A stretch of 64,000 nt of DNA from Mesobacillus sp. AQ2 (GCF_030122805.1 NZ_CP126080.1:2733001-2797000), one strand, 5' to 3'; positions 26,609-36,180 are shown, counted from the stretch's first letter. Made by a program: numbers and translations. The notes: generated from the sequence alone by a model not told the origin.

Positions 26609-26761
26609 ATGAGTTACAAAGATCATTTAGATCCACACTCACAACTATTCCACCACACTTGGACTAGGCGGAAGCATACCAATTCGCAGGTCAATGGTGA
26701 AACCCAGGTAACCAAAAACACTATACTTGCAAGAAGTAATGCGAAAGCACACCGATTTTGA
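26609..26761 (+). CDS. Small basic ORF, 50 aa
   Basis: A 50-codon plus-strand ORF between two minus-strand genes, with GAGGTGATT before the ATG and a strong bidirectional terminator just after it. The product is polar and basic, with His clusters (DPHSQLFHHTWTRRKH) and no hydrophobic core or signal. That would suit a small nucleic-acid-associated or spore protein (inference only). No family recognised. Confidence 0.5.
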   Translation: MSYKDHLDPHSQLFHHTWTRRKHTNSQVNGETQVTKNTILARSNAKAHRF

Positions 26762-26770
26762 ATTTTTGAA

Positions 26771-26806
26771 ACAAAAAAAGGAAAAGACGCCCCAGGGCGT
26801 CTTTTC
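26771..26806. terminator. Bidirectional intrinsic terminator
   Basis: An 11-bp stem (26781-26791 with 26796-26806) with a CCAG loop. A T run on the minus strand serves uppP, and CTTTTCT on the plus strand serves the 50-aa ORF. Confidence 0.85.
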
Positions 26807-26831
26807 TCATAAAAACTCAAAGTAACAAGGT

Positions 26832-27659
26832 TTAAAGAAAAATAAAATAAATGGCAGCTGCCAAAATAATTCGATAAATCGCAAATGGCACCAATTTAAT
26901 TTTATTGATCAGTTTAAGGAAAAATCGAATGAAAAGTAAAGCAAATACAAATGCACTAATGAATCCTACCGTAAAAAATGGCAGGGCATCCACCGTAAAG
27001 TACTGCCAATTCTTCATTAAAGAGATCGCGCTTGCACCAAGCATGATTGGTACTGCCATGATAAAAGTGAAATCAGAAGCTGCACGGTGGTTCAAACCAA
27101 GCAGTACACCACCTGAAATCGTGGATCCTGATCTTGAAAACCCTGGCCATAAACCAAGACATTGGAATAAACCGATCCCAAGTGCCTGCTTATAGCTGAT
27201 TTGATCAACATCATCAATCTTAACCACACGAGGGTGCAGGCGGTCGGCGATGATCATCAGGATGGCACCGATTACTAACCCAATTATGACGGTTTCCACA
27301 GAGAATAGGTGCTCATCAATATAATCCTCGAATAAAACACCAATTACACCTGCAGGAATTAAACCAACGATTACTTTTGAAAGACTAAGTCTTCCCCTGG
27401 AATCTGCGATAGAAACTCCCTTTTGCAAGCCCAGCAGGTTTATGAATCGATCCTTAAACACGATTACTACGGCAAGAATAGATCCTAATTGGATGACGAC
27501 TTTAAATGTATTGGCAACAGGTTCCGTAAATATGTCTTTAGAATGCAAAAGAAGGTCATCGACAATAATCATATGCCCTGTTGATGAAACAGGAGCAAAT
27601 TCGGTTAATCCTTCTACCAGACCAAGTATGAATGCTACAAACAATTCCCAAATATCCAT
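26832..27659 (-). CDS. uppP: Undecaprenyl-diphosphatase UppP (BacA)
   Basis: A 275-aa membrane phosphatase that recycles undecaprenyl diphosphate to the monophosphate carrier for cell-wall and glycan synthesis. Loss or excess alters bacitracin tolerance. Signatures: EGLTEFAPVSSTGHMI (about 17-32) and PGFSRSGSTISGG (about 170-182). The ATG at 27659 follows AAAGGAGT. It lies downstream of three genes that use undecaprenyl phosphate sugars, a fitting context, although a terminator separates them. Confidence 0.95.
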   Translation of the reverse strand: MDIWELFVAFILGLVEGLTEFAPVSSTGHMIIVDDLLLHSKDIFTEPVANTFKVVIQLGSILAVVIVFKDRFINLLGLQKGVSIADSRGRLSLSKVIVGLIPAGVIGVLFEDYIDEHLFSVETVIIGLVIGAILMIIADRLHPRVVKIDDVDQISYKQALGIGLFQCLGLWPGFSRSGSTISGGVLLGLNHRAASDFTFIMAVPIMLGASAISLMKNWQYFTVDALPFFTVGFISAFVFALLFIRFFLKLINKIKLVPFAIYRIILAAAIYFIFL

Positions 27660-27775
27660 TAAGTATATTACTCCTTTAGAAGATGAAAGTATGCTGCTGT
27701 TTCCCCTTTTCGTAATGAAAAGGTACCAAAACAGCATGCACTCTTTCAGTTTTATCTCTTATAGGATAAATAGTC

Positions 27776-27804
27776 AATAAAAAAATGCAGCCTCAAGAGC
27801 TGCA
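27776..27804 (-). terminator. Intrinsic terminator of the glycosylation operon
   Basis: A 6-bp stem (TGCAGC/GCTGCA, 27786-27791 with 27799-27804) overlaps the gtrA stop codon and is followed by a long T run on the minus strand. Confidence 0.7.
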
Positions 27805-28287
27805 ATAATCCCTTTCTTTAAAGACAAATACTTTCTGGCCGATAAAATTCGTAATGGTATAGAAAATAGATCCTAGAATAATTGCAATAGAGTCTAAACT
27901 CAAATATAGATCATGAATCGTACTTTCATTTATCCTTTCCGTTATACTATGACTAACCGAGAATGAAAGAATATAACTGACCAGGATCACTAAAACAAAT
28001 CGAGGTGCCCCAACACGTACTGGAACGCTGCTCTGAAAGGTAAATGCCCTATTTAATATGAAGCTGACAGCAGCACCTATGCTGTTGCCGGTAAAGGTGG
28101 AATGCCAATATGGCCAGTCAAGCCCATTTTTCAGCAAAAACATCAAACCCATTCCAACCATGGTGTTAAACATGCCGACGATGAGGAACCTCAAGAATTG
28201 CATGGAGTTTACAAAACGTCCTCCGATCCACTTGTTCAAATGGCTAGTTGTTCTCAGATAGCTTCCGTGTTTCAATGATTGACTCAT
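27793..28287 (-). CDS. GtrA-family membrane protein (lipid-linked sugar flippase candidate)
   Basis: A 164-aa protein with four membrane helices of the GtrA family (FLRFLIVGMFNTMVGMGLMF, then SFILNRAFTFQS, a hallmark of the family, and KVFVFKE at the end). GtrA proteins are thought to flip undecaprenyl-phosphate-linked sugars. AAGGAGGAGG sits inside the end of the upstream glycosyltransferase gene, and the genes overlap by 44 bases. Third gene of a three-component system. Confidence 0.9.
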   Translation of the reverse strand: MSQSLKHGSYLRTTSHLNKWIGGRFVNSMQFLRFLIVGMFNTMVGMGLMFLLKNGLDWPYWHSTFTGNSIGAAVSFILNRAFTFQSSVPVRVGAPRFVLVILVSYILSFSVSHSITERINESTIHDLYLSLDSIAIILGSIFYTITNFIGQKVFVFKERDYCSS

Positions 28288-29278
28288 ACTCGTCCTCCTC
28301 CTTGTTCACCAATTTTCTTGGTAGGGGCAGGTTGAACAGGTCAACATCGACAATATATTTTGGCCTGCGCTTCGTTTCCTTGTAGATTTTCCCAATATAT
28401 TCTCCGACCAATCCGAGGGCAATCAGCTGCAAGCCGCCAATAAGCCAAATCGATGTGATCAAGGACGTCCACCCAAGCTCTGTATTTCCAAAAAACTTTA
28501 AAGCTAAAAAGTAAATGCCAGATATCAGGCTGACAATAAATGATAGGCATCCGATAAGCATGACGAGCCTGATTGGAGTGACCGAAAACGATGTTATTCC
28601 ATCGAAGGCAAATGCAAGCATTTTTTTCAATGGGTACTTTGTTTCCCCTGCAAACCTTTCCTTTCTTTCATAATAGACATTAGCTGAGTTGAATCCAATT
28701 AACGGAACAATTCCTCGCAAGAACATATTACTCTCAGCAAATCGCTCCAATTCATCTACCGCTCTCCTGCTCATTAAACGGAAGTCCGCATGATTAAAAA
28801 TTAGTTTTACCCCCAGTTTATCCATTAGCTTGTAAAATCCTTCTGCGGTCAAACGTTTGAAGAATGTATCCGACTCCCTGCTGCTTCTTACGCCATAGAC
28901 AATTTCGTATCCTTCAATGTACTTTCTAACCATTTTATTGATTGCATCGATATCGTCCTGAAGGTCTGCATCAATGCTCACCAGACAATCTGAAGAATCT
29001 CTTGCCGCAAAAAGACCTGCTAGCAAGGCATTTTGATGGCCTGCATTTTTGGACAGCTTCAAGCCTTTTATTAATTCATTCTTAAGGCTGGCTTTGTATA
29101 TCAAGTGCCATGTATTGTCTTTGCTCCCGTCATCAACAAACAGGATTTTACTTTTTTTCGAAACCAGGTTTTCGTTTATCATTTGCTCAAGTTTTATTGT
29201 TAGCTGCTCAATAGTTTCTTCCAACACTTCCTGCTCATTGTAGCAGGGAACGATAATAGATAAGATTGGCAAATTCAT
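28244..29278 (-). CDS. Undecaprenyl-phosphate glycosyltransferase, GT2 (GtrB/CsbB/YkoT-like)
   Basis: A 344-aa family 2 glycosyltransferase that loads a sugar onto undecaprenyl phosphate. Features: LSIIVPCYNEQEVLEETI, FVDDGSKDNTW, SIDADLQD (DXD-like) and the HADFRLMSRRAVDEL region, then two C-terminal membrane helices (about 228-252 and 265-290). The layout matches CsbB/YkoT/GtrB. AAGGAGG precedes the ATG. It lies 18 bases after the YkoS-like gene. The nucleotide sugar is unknown. Confidence 0.92.
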   Translation of the reverse strand: MNLPILSIIVPCYNEQEVLEETIEQLTIKLEQMINENLVSKKSKILFVDDGSKDNTWHLIYKASLKNELIKGLKLSKNAGHQNALLAGLFAARDSSDCLVSIDADLQDDIDAINKMVRKYIEGYEIVYGVRSSRESDTFFKRLTAEGFYKLMDKLGVKLIFNHADFRLMSRRAVDELERFAESNMFLRGIVPLIGFNSANVYYERKERFAGETKYPLKKMLAFAFDGITSFSVTPIRLVMLIGCLSFIVSLISGIYFLALKFFGNTELGWTSLITSIWLIGGLQLIALGLVGEYIGKIYKETKRRPKYIVDVDLFNLPLPRKLVNKEEDEYESIIETRKLSENN

Positions 29279-29296
29279 GGATGGGCCTCCTTGGTG

Positions 29297-30967
29297 TTAT
29301 AAAACCTGATATAGGTAAATTTTCCAGGCACTCGCATCTGAAGTGAAGATGGCATCAAGCTTCAAATCATTCTCAATTGCATTATCGATCGGGACCGCTG
29401 AAAAAATGTATTCGCCACCCATTTGTTTGAATGGCTCGATATTGATATCCAGATTCTTGATTCTTTTTTTGGAGTTTTTCTTGAACATGTAATGCTTGCC
29501 CAATTCATCTGTGAAGAGGTAACATCGTCCTCCCCATTCATCAAAATAAGTACGGATTTGCTGGTTCTTTTCCAGCTCGTTTTCGATAATCTTGCGAAAT
29601 TGGTGCTTATACCTTAAGGGATAAAAATTATTATAGGTATCAAGTGTGTAAAATCCGTTATATTGGGCGATAGCAGGATGCAGCCCGATATTGGCTATTC
29701 GGTAGCTGCTTTGGGGTTTCCCAATGTGGTCCTTTATTGCTTCAAATTGTTTTTCAGCATAAAATTCACTCACACTCGGTTTTTTGCTCTGGACGATCTC
29801 TTCATTGCTAAACAATAATAAGATAATTTGTGCTCCAATCAGGAATGGAACAGTTTTTTGAAATAACTTTTCTTCCCAGAGAATCCTAAGCCCAACCGCA
29901 AAAAGAATATAAATGATCAATGGCCGCAAAAAATGATATCTGGCAAAATTGAAAGTATCAAGGAAGTGGAATCTTTCAGTTAAAGGAACCCAGCCTTTAT
30001 AAAACCAGAATGAGTACCATGCCGATAATAGAAAATTCAGCAGGAAAAGAAAAACAAATATGCGCTCTTTTTCCCATCTCCGGTGCTTCCATACAATCAG
30101 CATGGCAGCAATAATGACCGGCAAAATGATAAACGTATGCACCGTCATGACATGAGTATGACCGAAGATGAAGTTTTTAAAAGTGAGTCTTACAGAATCA
30201 AAAAACGACAGCCGTGCGTGAAAATATTCGTCCCTGCTGTTCGGTTCACTATCAAACAGAAAAGAGTATACCAGTCTGTAGTCCGTAATCAGGTAAACCG
30301 CTGTCATATAAACAATCGCAATCAAGAAACGCCAGTTGAACGCTTTTTGGCGGATGGCATCGCTAATCCAGAGTAAACCCATGGCGCTCAGGAAAAAGAA
30401 AAAACCTAAAACAATGCTAGAGTAAAATGGCAAAAGTGTAAGGGTAAGATAATGACTCCACTTTCCATTCCCTTGTCTGATATGCAAGAAAGCCCATAGT
30501 GCCAATGGCATCCCTAAGGTACTCAGCATCCCAGAGGGCCAAAAAGGCGTTAAGGCAAACGCCAATGCCGTACCAATGAGGATCAGGGTTCTCTCCCTAC
30601 TTGTAATAAAATGGTCCTTTAAAAGTAAATACATGCCAAGGAAGGCGAAAAATCTAGTAATTGCCTGGCTAATTCCATAAGCGATCATTGTTGGGAACCA
30701 GACATATAGCCAAACAATCAGGCTGAATTCAGTCCCAAGCGCATTTCTTGGAAGCCCATTGATGACTTGGGGAATAACAGTTTCTGCTGATCCAGCAATT
30801 TGACCACTCTCTGCAAGAAATTTATACCATGCCAAATTGGAATCCAGATTATCATGGACCCGAATATGGGCATCGTCCCCCAAAATAAAATACGGCGAAA
30901 CGAAGACTGAAATCACGAGAAGAGATAGTATGATGTATTTACTCTCTTTTTCCTGCAAATAAGACAA
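29297..30967 (-). CDS. YkoS-like polytopic membrane protein (candidate GT-C glycosyltransferase)
   Basis: A 556-aa membrane protein with about eleven helices and a C-terminal extracytoplasmic domain. The first loop carries DDAHIRVHDNLDSNLAWYK, with acidic residues of the kind that are catalytic in GT-C enzymes. It resembles B. subtilis YkoS (DUF6044), encoded beside the GT2 YkoT. It would transfer the flipped sugar to an unknown wall or membrane acceptor (inference). The start is TTG with GAGGTG nine bases upstream. First gene of the three-gene operon. Confidence 0.8.
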   Translation of the reverse strand: MSYLQEKESKYIILSLLVISVFVSPYFILGDDAHIRVHDNLDSNLAWYKFLAESGQIAGSAETVIPQVINGLPRNALGTEFSLIVWLYVWFPTMIAYGISQAITRFFAFLGMYLLLKDHFITSRERTLILIGTALAFALTPFWPSGMLSTLGMPLALWAFLHIRQGNGKWSHYLTLTLLPFYSSIVLGFFFFLSAMGLLWISDAIRQKAFNWRFLIAIVYMTAVYLITDYRLVYSFLFDSEPNSRDEYFHARLSFFDSVRLTFKNFIFGHTHVMTVHTFIILPVIIAAMLIVWKHRRWEKERIFVFLFLLNFLLSAWYSFWFYKGWVPLTERFHFLDTFNFARYHFLRPLIIYILFAVGLRILWEEKLFQKTVPFLIGAQIILLLFSNEEIVQSKKPSVSEFYAEKQFEAIKDHIGKPQSSYRIANIGLHPAIAQYNGFYTLDTYNNFYPLRYKHQFRKIIENELEKNQQIRTYFDEWGGRCYLFTDELGKHYMFKKNSKKRIKNLDINIEPFKQMGGEYIFSAVPIDNAIENDLKLDAIFTSDASAWKIYLYQVL

Positions 30968-31066
30968 ATCACATTACACCTCATATTCCATGTTCGCCTT
31001 TTTAAGATTTGCACAACGACAGAAAATATTCCCTTAACAGTTAAACAACTTCCATAATACTTTTCT

Positions 31067-31570
31067 TTAGAGAACATCAAAATCAAAGACAATCAGATAG
31101 AAAAGTACAAATAATACTGACAGGAACAATGCATTTAAAGGCTTTTTATAGTGGAGCCTTAGCATGGGATACATCGTACTGTAAAAGAAAATTTCCCAAA
31201 TAATCGACCATCCATGGTCAAATTTAATGGCTCCATACTTTAATGCCAGTGCCTCTATCAGGACGGAAAGTGATATCCATTTGAAATAATGCAAAATCTG
31301 TTTGTTTCGATGTTCAGGGAAATTTCCCAAAAACAAAACGATCATACTCGGATAAAACAAAAATGTATATAAAGATTCCGTTACAAATAGACTGATGAAA
31401 TTTCTGTCAAACTCCCACAAATGTTTTTTGCCAATGTATGATATATATTCATAGAAGCAACTAAACAAGGCCCAATAATAAAAGGTTGGTAAAAACTCTC
31501 TCCATCTTTGCCACTTCCCCTTACCAAATGAAAACAAAACCCCGCTTACTATCACTGCAGCATGGAACAA
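31067..31570 (-). CDS. CBO0543-family membrane protein, second copy
   Basis: A 167-aa membrane protein with about five helices and the family loop KWQRWREFLPTFYYW, followed by HYKKPLNALF near the end. It is related to the protein at 15685-16197. The TTG at 31570 is chosen because a perfect AAAGGAGG lies eight bases upstream; a TTG at 31603 would put that site inside the gene. Function unknown. Confidence 0.75.
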   Translation of the reverse strand: MFHAAVIVSGVLFSFGKGKWQRWREFLPTFYYWALFSCFYEYISYIGKKHLWEFDRNFISLFVTESLYTFLFYPSMIVLFLGNFPEHRNKQILHYFKWISLSVLIEALALKYGAIKFDHGWSIIWEIFFYSTMYPMLRLHYKKPLNALFLSVLFVLFYLIVFDFDVL

Positions 31571-31940
31571 GCTTTCAACCTCCTTTACTAAGGACCCTTG
31601 CAACTTCGGAACATCCAGATTTTAAAACAAAGCTCTTCCCATAAATTTTGTTACATCCATATCAATTGTAAAAACCGGGTTCTGGGTTTTACGAATATTT
31701 TTGCCTATCATATTCGGAAGTATCGTTGAAAAGAGCACGGTAACCCTATTAACAGAGGAAAAGTGTATAAATTTGAAAAGCAACAATCAAAGCGAAAACA
31801 GATTCAAAAAAGGGTGCTTTCTCAAGGCATTTGCTAAAGGTGCATTTTCCAGAAACACAATTGAAGAACGCGTTTATTAAAGGTATTTTTGAACTTTCTC
31901 TCATTTTTTATGTATGGCCCAACAAATATCTATGAATAAA
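31571..31940. other. Intergenic region, nothing assigned
   Basis: About 370 bases, A/T-rich, with no credible ORF on either strand. It should contain the promoter of the 31067 gene. Confidence 0.4.
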
Positions 31941-31983
31941 GAAAAAAGGCTGTAATGGCAATTAAATTGCCATTACAGCCTTT
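31941..31983 (-). terminator. Strong intrinsic terminator of the MFS gene
   Basis: A perfect 18-bp stem (31945-31962 with 31966-31983), loop TAA, with a T-rich exit on the minus strand. Confidence 0.9.
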
Positions 31984-31993
31984 CAAATCTCTT

Positions 31994-33229
31994 TCAATTC
32001 AAATTCCTCTCGGATTCCAGGACAAAAAGATTCTTTTTGGATTGGAGGAAAACCATTGCTGTCAACGTTATTGCCAAGAGCAGCCCAAATGACGCAAATC
32101 CGATGGTAGCCGTTTGCAGCTTTAAGGTTTCAGCCAGGTATCCCAACAAGAGTGTCAACAGGATTTGGAGTATCGCCTGAAAAAATGCAAATGCGCTGCT
32201 AAACCTTCCCATTAAATCCAGAGGGACATTGTTCTGAAAAAAGGTCGTGTATCCTGTAAATGAAAATGGAGAGAAGAATCCGATTATAATGAAGCCTATT
32301 ACAGCCATAGGAACAGTATCTGAAGTTGCCAGAAAAAACATAAAGTATCCTGTCACCGATAAAAATGACCCTAAACCCAGCAGCGTACGAATTGAAAGCC
32401 TCGATGCCAACGCAGAAACTGCGAAGGAACCAGCCATATAACCTGCGCCTGTAAGACTGACTAGCAAGCCATAATTTTTTTCTGATAAACCGATGACTTG
32501 CTGGATAAAGGTTACCTCCTGTGAATCAAGTGCAAAGGATATCAATGTAATGAATTGGAAAATCATAAATACCACCATAAATCCAACCGCTGTCTTTCCA
32601 AAATCGGCCACTGCCTTCCAATCAGCAGCAATCATTTTCACAGTGATACTGTCTCTGTATTTTTCTTTTCCCTCTTCCCTATCGACGTCTGGCAGGAAGT
32701 ATATAGCCGCGGCACAGAAAAAGAATGTAACTGCATTAATATAAATGCTGGTATTTATGCTTCCATACATGATCAGCAGGCCAGAGACACTTGGCCCGAC
32801 CAGCATGGCTCCTGAAGTCGCGAATGAAAAAATGGAATTAAACCGTTTTCTTTTTTCCGGGGGAACCAACTTTGCTATGTATGTTTCAGAAGTAGGGCCA
32901 AAAAAAGCGCCAGCAATATTAGTCAAAAACATGATGATATAAATAGGAAAAAGCGACGTAAAAAAAGGAATCGCTACAATGAATATCCCCCGGATAATAT
33001 CAATCCAGATCATCAACTTTCTTTTGTTTACACGATCGATTACGCTTCCAGCCCATGTATTGGTCAAAAGGATCGCCAGGGGCCTGATAATAAACAAGCC
33101 AGCAATAGCTGCAGCTGAGCCTGTGATCTTTAATACCAATAAGTTAATTGCCACAAAATAAATCCAGTTGCCAATGTTCGAAATCCCAATTCCAAGAATC
33201 AATAATATGGGATTTTTCCATCCCTTCAA
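31994..33229 (-). CDS. MFS transporter (MFS_3/EntS-like)
   Basis: A 411-aa major facilitator with 12 helices. The start GISNIGNWIYFVAINLLVLKITG and the loop WAGSVIDRVNKRKLM resemble the macrolide/enterobactin-exporter-like subgroup. The start is TTG at 33229, chosen because AGGAGGGG lies five bases upstream; upstream codons have no site. Probably an exporter of unknown substrate. Transcribed alone. Confidence 0.85.
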   Translation of the reverse strand: MKGWKNPILLILGIGISNIGNWIYFVAINLLVLKITGSAAAIAGLFIIRPLAILLTNTWAGSVIDRVNKRKLMIWIDIIRGIFIVAIPFFTSLFPIYIIMFLTNIAGAFFGPTSETYIAKLVPPEKRKRFNSIFSFATSGAMLVGPSVSGLLIMYGSINTSIYINAVTFFFCAAAIYFLPDVDREEGKEKYRDSITVKMIAADWKAVADFGKTAVGFMVVFMIFQFITLISFALDSQEVTFIQQVIGLSEKNYGLLVSLTGAGYMAGSFAVSALASRLSIRTLLGLGSFLSVTGYFMFFLATSDTVPMAVIGFIIIGFFSPFSFTGYTTFFQNNVPLDLMGRFSSAFAFFQAILQILLTLLLGYLAETLKLQTATIGFASFGLLLAITLTAMVFLQSKKNLFVLESERNLN

Positions 33230-33554
33230 GCAAACCCCTCCTGAATACAGACAAAGTTGTCGGAATTTTATCAAGCTTTTTTCTCTTTCATCCTATCGGT
33301 AACTTCCAAAAGTTTCAAGTATCTAATCAAAATAAATTACAATTTATTCCATATATAATCTTTGTCACAATTTGTCCATATAAATTTTCCCAACAAAATT
33401 ATTTGAAACATGCTTTATACCCGCATTTTTAGCACTCTTAAACTCTTGTATTTAAAGTTTCATATATTTACCACCGCCTCCACGACAATTTACCCATTTA
33501 TAACATCGGTATATTACTTATAATGGTATATAGATTCGATAAGGAGCTGAAAGC
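33230..33554. other. Divergent intergenic region
   Basis: About 325 bases between the MFS gene (minus) and the FtsH-like gene (plus). TATAATGG lies about 35 bases before the latter (33518-33525) as a possible -10. Nothing else assigned. Confidence 0.35.
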
Positions 33555-35297
33555 ATGAATTCAAATCCGAAATTTGTTTCTAAGGTCCTTCCGCTTTTTG
33601 CGGCGTTTATGGTATTGGTAACAATAGCAGCGACAATAGTCGTTCAAAATAATGATGACCAAGTATCGGTTCCATTTAATTCGCTTGTCAAGTCAGTAGA
33701 AAGTCTTAACGGCGATGAGGCTACCCTGATTGAAAAAATGGATGGAACTCTCATACTTAAAACAAATGATTCAACATTTGTTTCCCAAGTTCCCCCTGGC
33801 AGTGATATGGTCGATAAATTAGTAGAAAAATATAATATCAGTTATGAATATATGAATAATAGTAAGTATGGTGCCTGGATTCTTGGCGGTGTTCTGCTGC
33901 TTTTGATGGGTGCTGCATTTGTAATCCAAAAGAAAACCGGAGGAATTGGTGCCGGTAATCGAATGAAAAACAGCCTTTCCAAGCCTAATCCTTTGCCTTC
34001 CATCACGCTAACTGATGTTGGAGGTTTACAGGAGGAAATGAAAGAAGAAATAAGCCAAACACTTTCCATCCTGAAAAACCCAGAAAAATCAGCAAGGATG
34101 GGTATTAAACCTCCTAAGGGAATTCTTTTATACGGCCCTCCAGGTACCGGCAAGACTCTTCTTGCCCAGGCAATTGCCCATGAGCTCAATGCAAACTTTT
34201 TCTCAGCCAGCGGATCGGCTTTCAATGAAATGTTTATCGGAGTTGGTGCTTCAAGGGTGCGAAGCTTGTTCCAGAGTGCACGGAAGCAAGGTCCTGCTGT
34301 CATCTTCATTGATGAAGTCGACGCACTTGCCGGAAAGCGTAAACCACATGGCGGTGAAGAAGGCGAAAAGACACTCACTGAGCTTCTGGTCCAGCTTGAT
34401 GGCGGACATTCAAACAATGGCATTCTGTTCATTGCAGCCACAAATAGAAAGGACATGCTGGATGATGCATTCCTTCGTCCTGGACGGATTGATTTCTCTT
34501 TCAATGTGCCTCTTCCGGATACTAAAGGCAGAAGGGAAATCATTGATATCCATATTAAAGGGAAAAATCTTGCTCCAGATGTCTTCTCATCATTGGATGA
34601 CCTGGCAGAAAGCACTTCAGGTTTTTCAGGTGCAGAGCTCCACTCATTGTTTGAAACTGCCAGCAGACGTGCATTGAGAAATGGACAGGATTTCATTTCA
34701 AAAAGCGATATTGATTATGCCCTGGACCGTACAATCCTTGGCAGCACATCCAGGACACTTCAGGATGCCGACACTAAGCGCAGGGTTGCCATTCATGAAG
34801 CTGGACATGCCCTTGTGTCTGCTGTCACCAAACCTGGTTCTGTCCGGAAAGCGACCATTATTCCGCGCGGCCAGGCACTTGGTTATGTAGCCCCGATTCC
34901 AAAAGAGCTTCAATTGTCGACGCACAGCGATTTGATTGACCGCATCGCGATGATCCTTGCTGGCGGTGTCGCTGAAAGAATGTTCCTGGGGGAGCACAGT
35001 ATTGGTGTTAGCGGAGATGTTCAACAGGCGAAACAAATCATTGAACAAATGGTCGATACTGGTTTGTTGCAGGAAGGTTTCTCACTCACATTCAGCAAAG
35101 GATTAAAAGAAACAAAAATGCAGGAACTTTTTGATGACGCGCTCGAAAAATCCGAAATGATTATCAGGTCTCATCAAAATCAGTTTGGACAACTTGTCGA
35201 AGCATTATTAAAGAAAGAAACACTTGAAGGCTCGGAAGTAGATGAAATTGTCCAGGATAAATCTGGTTTTCGTGAAGATCGATATGTAATGGTATAA
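33555..35297 (+). CDS. FtsH-like membrane AAA+ zinc metalloprotease (paralogue)
   Basis: A 580-aa FtsH relative. Two membrane helices (about 11-30 and 107-124) flank a short extracytoplasmic domain. The AAA module follows: Walker A GPPGTGK at 194-200, the pore loop FIGVGASRVR, Walker B FIDEVDA (251-257) and the arginine-finger region RPGRID. The peptidase has HEAGH at 414-418. FtsH removes damaged or regulatory membrane proteins. The sequence diverges from housekeeping FtsH and is shorter at both ends, so this is a second, possibly specialised, copy. AAGGAG precedes the ATG. Confidence 0.88.
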   Translation: MNSNPKFVSKVLPLFAAFMVLVTIAATIVVQNNDDQVSVPFNSLVKSVESLNGDEATLIEKMDGTLILKTNDSTFVSQVPPGSDMVDKLVEKYNISYEYMNNSKYGAWILGGVLLLLMGAAFVIQKKTGGIGAGNRMKNSLSKPNPLPSITLTDVGGLQEEMKEEISQTLSILKNPEKSARMGIKPPKGILLYGPPGTGKTLLAQAIAHELNANFFSASGSAFNEMFIGVGASRVRSLFQSARKQGPAVIFIDEVDALAGKRKPHGGEEGEKTLTELLVQLDGGHSNNGILFIAATNRKDMLDDAFLRPGRIDFSFNVPLPDTKGRREIIDIHIKGKNLAPDVFSSLDDLAESTSGFSGAELHSLFETASRRALRNGQDFISKSDIDYALDRTILGSTSRTLQDADTKRRVAIHEAGHALVSAVTKPGSVRKATIIPRGQALGYVAPIPKELQLSTHSDLIDRIAMILAGGVAERMFLGEHSIGVSGDVQQAKQIIEQMVDTGLLQEGFSLTFSKGLKETKMQELFDDALEKSEMIIRSHQNQFGQLVEALLKKETLEGSEVDEIVQDKSGFREDRYVMV

Positions 35298-35310
35298 GAG
35301 ATTTCTATAT

Positions 35311-35350
35311 AAAAAAGGATTTCCGAATAAGATTTCGGAAATCCTTTTTT
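35311..35350. terminator. Bidirectional intrinsic terminator
   Basis: A 17-bp stem (35311-35327 with 35334-35350) bounded by A and T runs. It serves the FtsH-like gene and the convergent RsbR-like gene, whose stop codon touches it. Confidence 0.9.
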
Positions 35351-36180
35351 TATTTACGCTGGTCAATAGCCTGGGCAAGATTCGCTTTTATGTCCATTTT
35401 TTTAAAGGAAATTCCCAACTGTACAGCCGTTTGTGCAATCTCAGGGCGCATACCGGAAAGTGTAGCATTTACCCCTATTAGTTTCAAGGCATTCAACAAC
35501 TGGAATATCTGATGGGCAACCATGGTATCAATCATTGCAACACCTGATAAATCAACAAACAAATGTTGGATTCCCCTTTGGGTGCACTGATGCAATGTAT
35601 TTTCAAGGATCATTTTAGCCCTTGATGTATCAATATCCCCAATAAGCGGCAGCAACCCTTGACGGTTCGTCAGCGAAATGACAGGGGCGCTTAATTCATT
35701 GATTGTTTCCTGCTGTGCTTTCAACACACCCTGAGAATATTTATACGTAGCTTCTATAAAACGCAGGATTACCTCATCCATTTCTTTAAGGATGGTATCA
35801 TACCAGAAATCGACCTCTTCTCTTGCTATTTCAGGATGTAACTGTGCAAATCGGCGGATATAATCAAAGTACTGGTTTCTTACATTTTTAAATTCCTTTA
35901 TCACAAACTGAATCGGAGTTTTCACATGCTCGCCATCACTTGCAATCTTCTCGATCCATGGTTTAAAGTCCTGAAAGAATTCCCCTTCTGCCTTTTTGAA
36001 TAATTCAATGAAATGAAGGTGAAATTCATGATTTTGTTCTTTCAGCGCAGAAACGACATCTGGATCACTAGAGGCGTATACACCTGCGGTATTTTCTTTA
36101 TCGATATTTTGATGCCATTCCTCCGTTAAATTCCGACTATTTTCCCTTAAAAAATTGTATAATTCCTGATTTCTATGCAA
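35350..36180 (-). CDS. RsbR-family stressosome protein (STAS domain)
   Basis: A 276-aa RsbR paralogue. The N-terminal helical sensor domain (about 1-150, globin-like in the family) is joined by a linker helix to a C-terminal STAS domain (about 163-272). The two phosphorylatable Thr are kept 34 residues apart, T185 (GDIDT) and T219 (MIDT), the same spacing as T171/T205 in RsbRA. RsbR proteins build the stressosome with RsbS and hold RsbT until stress. Start TTG at 36180 with GAGGGGGG six bases upstream. Monocistronic. Confidence 0.9.
   Translation of the reverse strand: MHRNQELYNFLRENSRNLTEEWHQNIDKENTAGVYASSDPDVVSALKEQNHEFHLHFIELFKKAEGEFFQDFKPWIEKIASDGEHVKTPIQFVIKEFKNVRNQYFDYIRRFAQLHPEIAREEVDFWYDTILKEMDEVILRFIEATYKYSQGVLKAQQETINELSAPVISLTNRQGLLPLIGDIDTSRAKMILENTLHQCTQRGIQHLFVDLSGVAMIDTMVAHQIFQLLNALKLIGVNATLSGMRPEIAQTAVQLGISFKKMDIKANLAQAIDQRK

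Noticed and set aside
33842..34696. Long open frame opposite the FtsH-like gene
   Set aside because: It lies wholly antisense to a well-supported gene, has no ribosome binding site and a low-complexity Ser/Pro-rich product.
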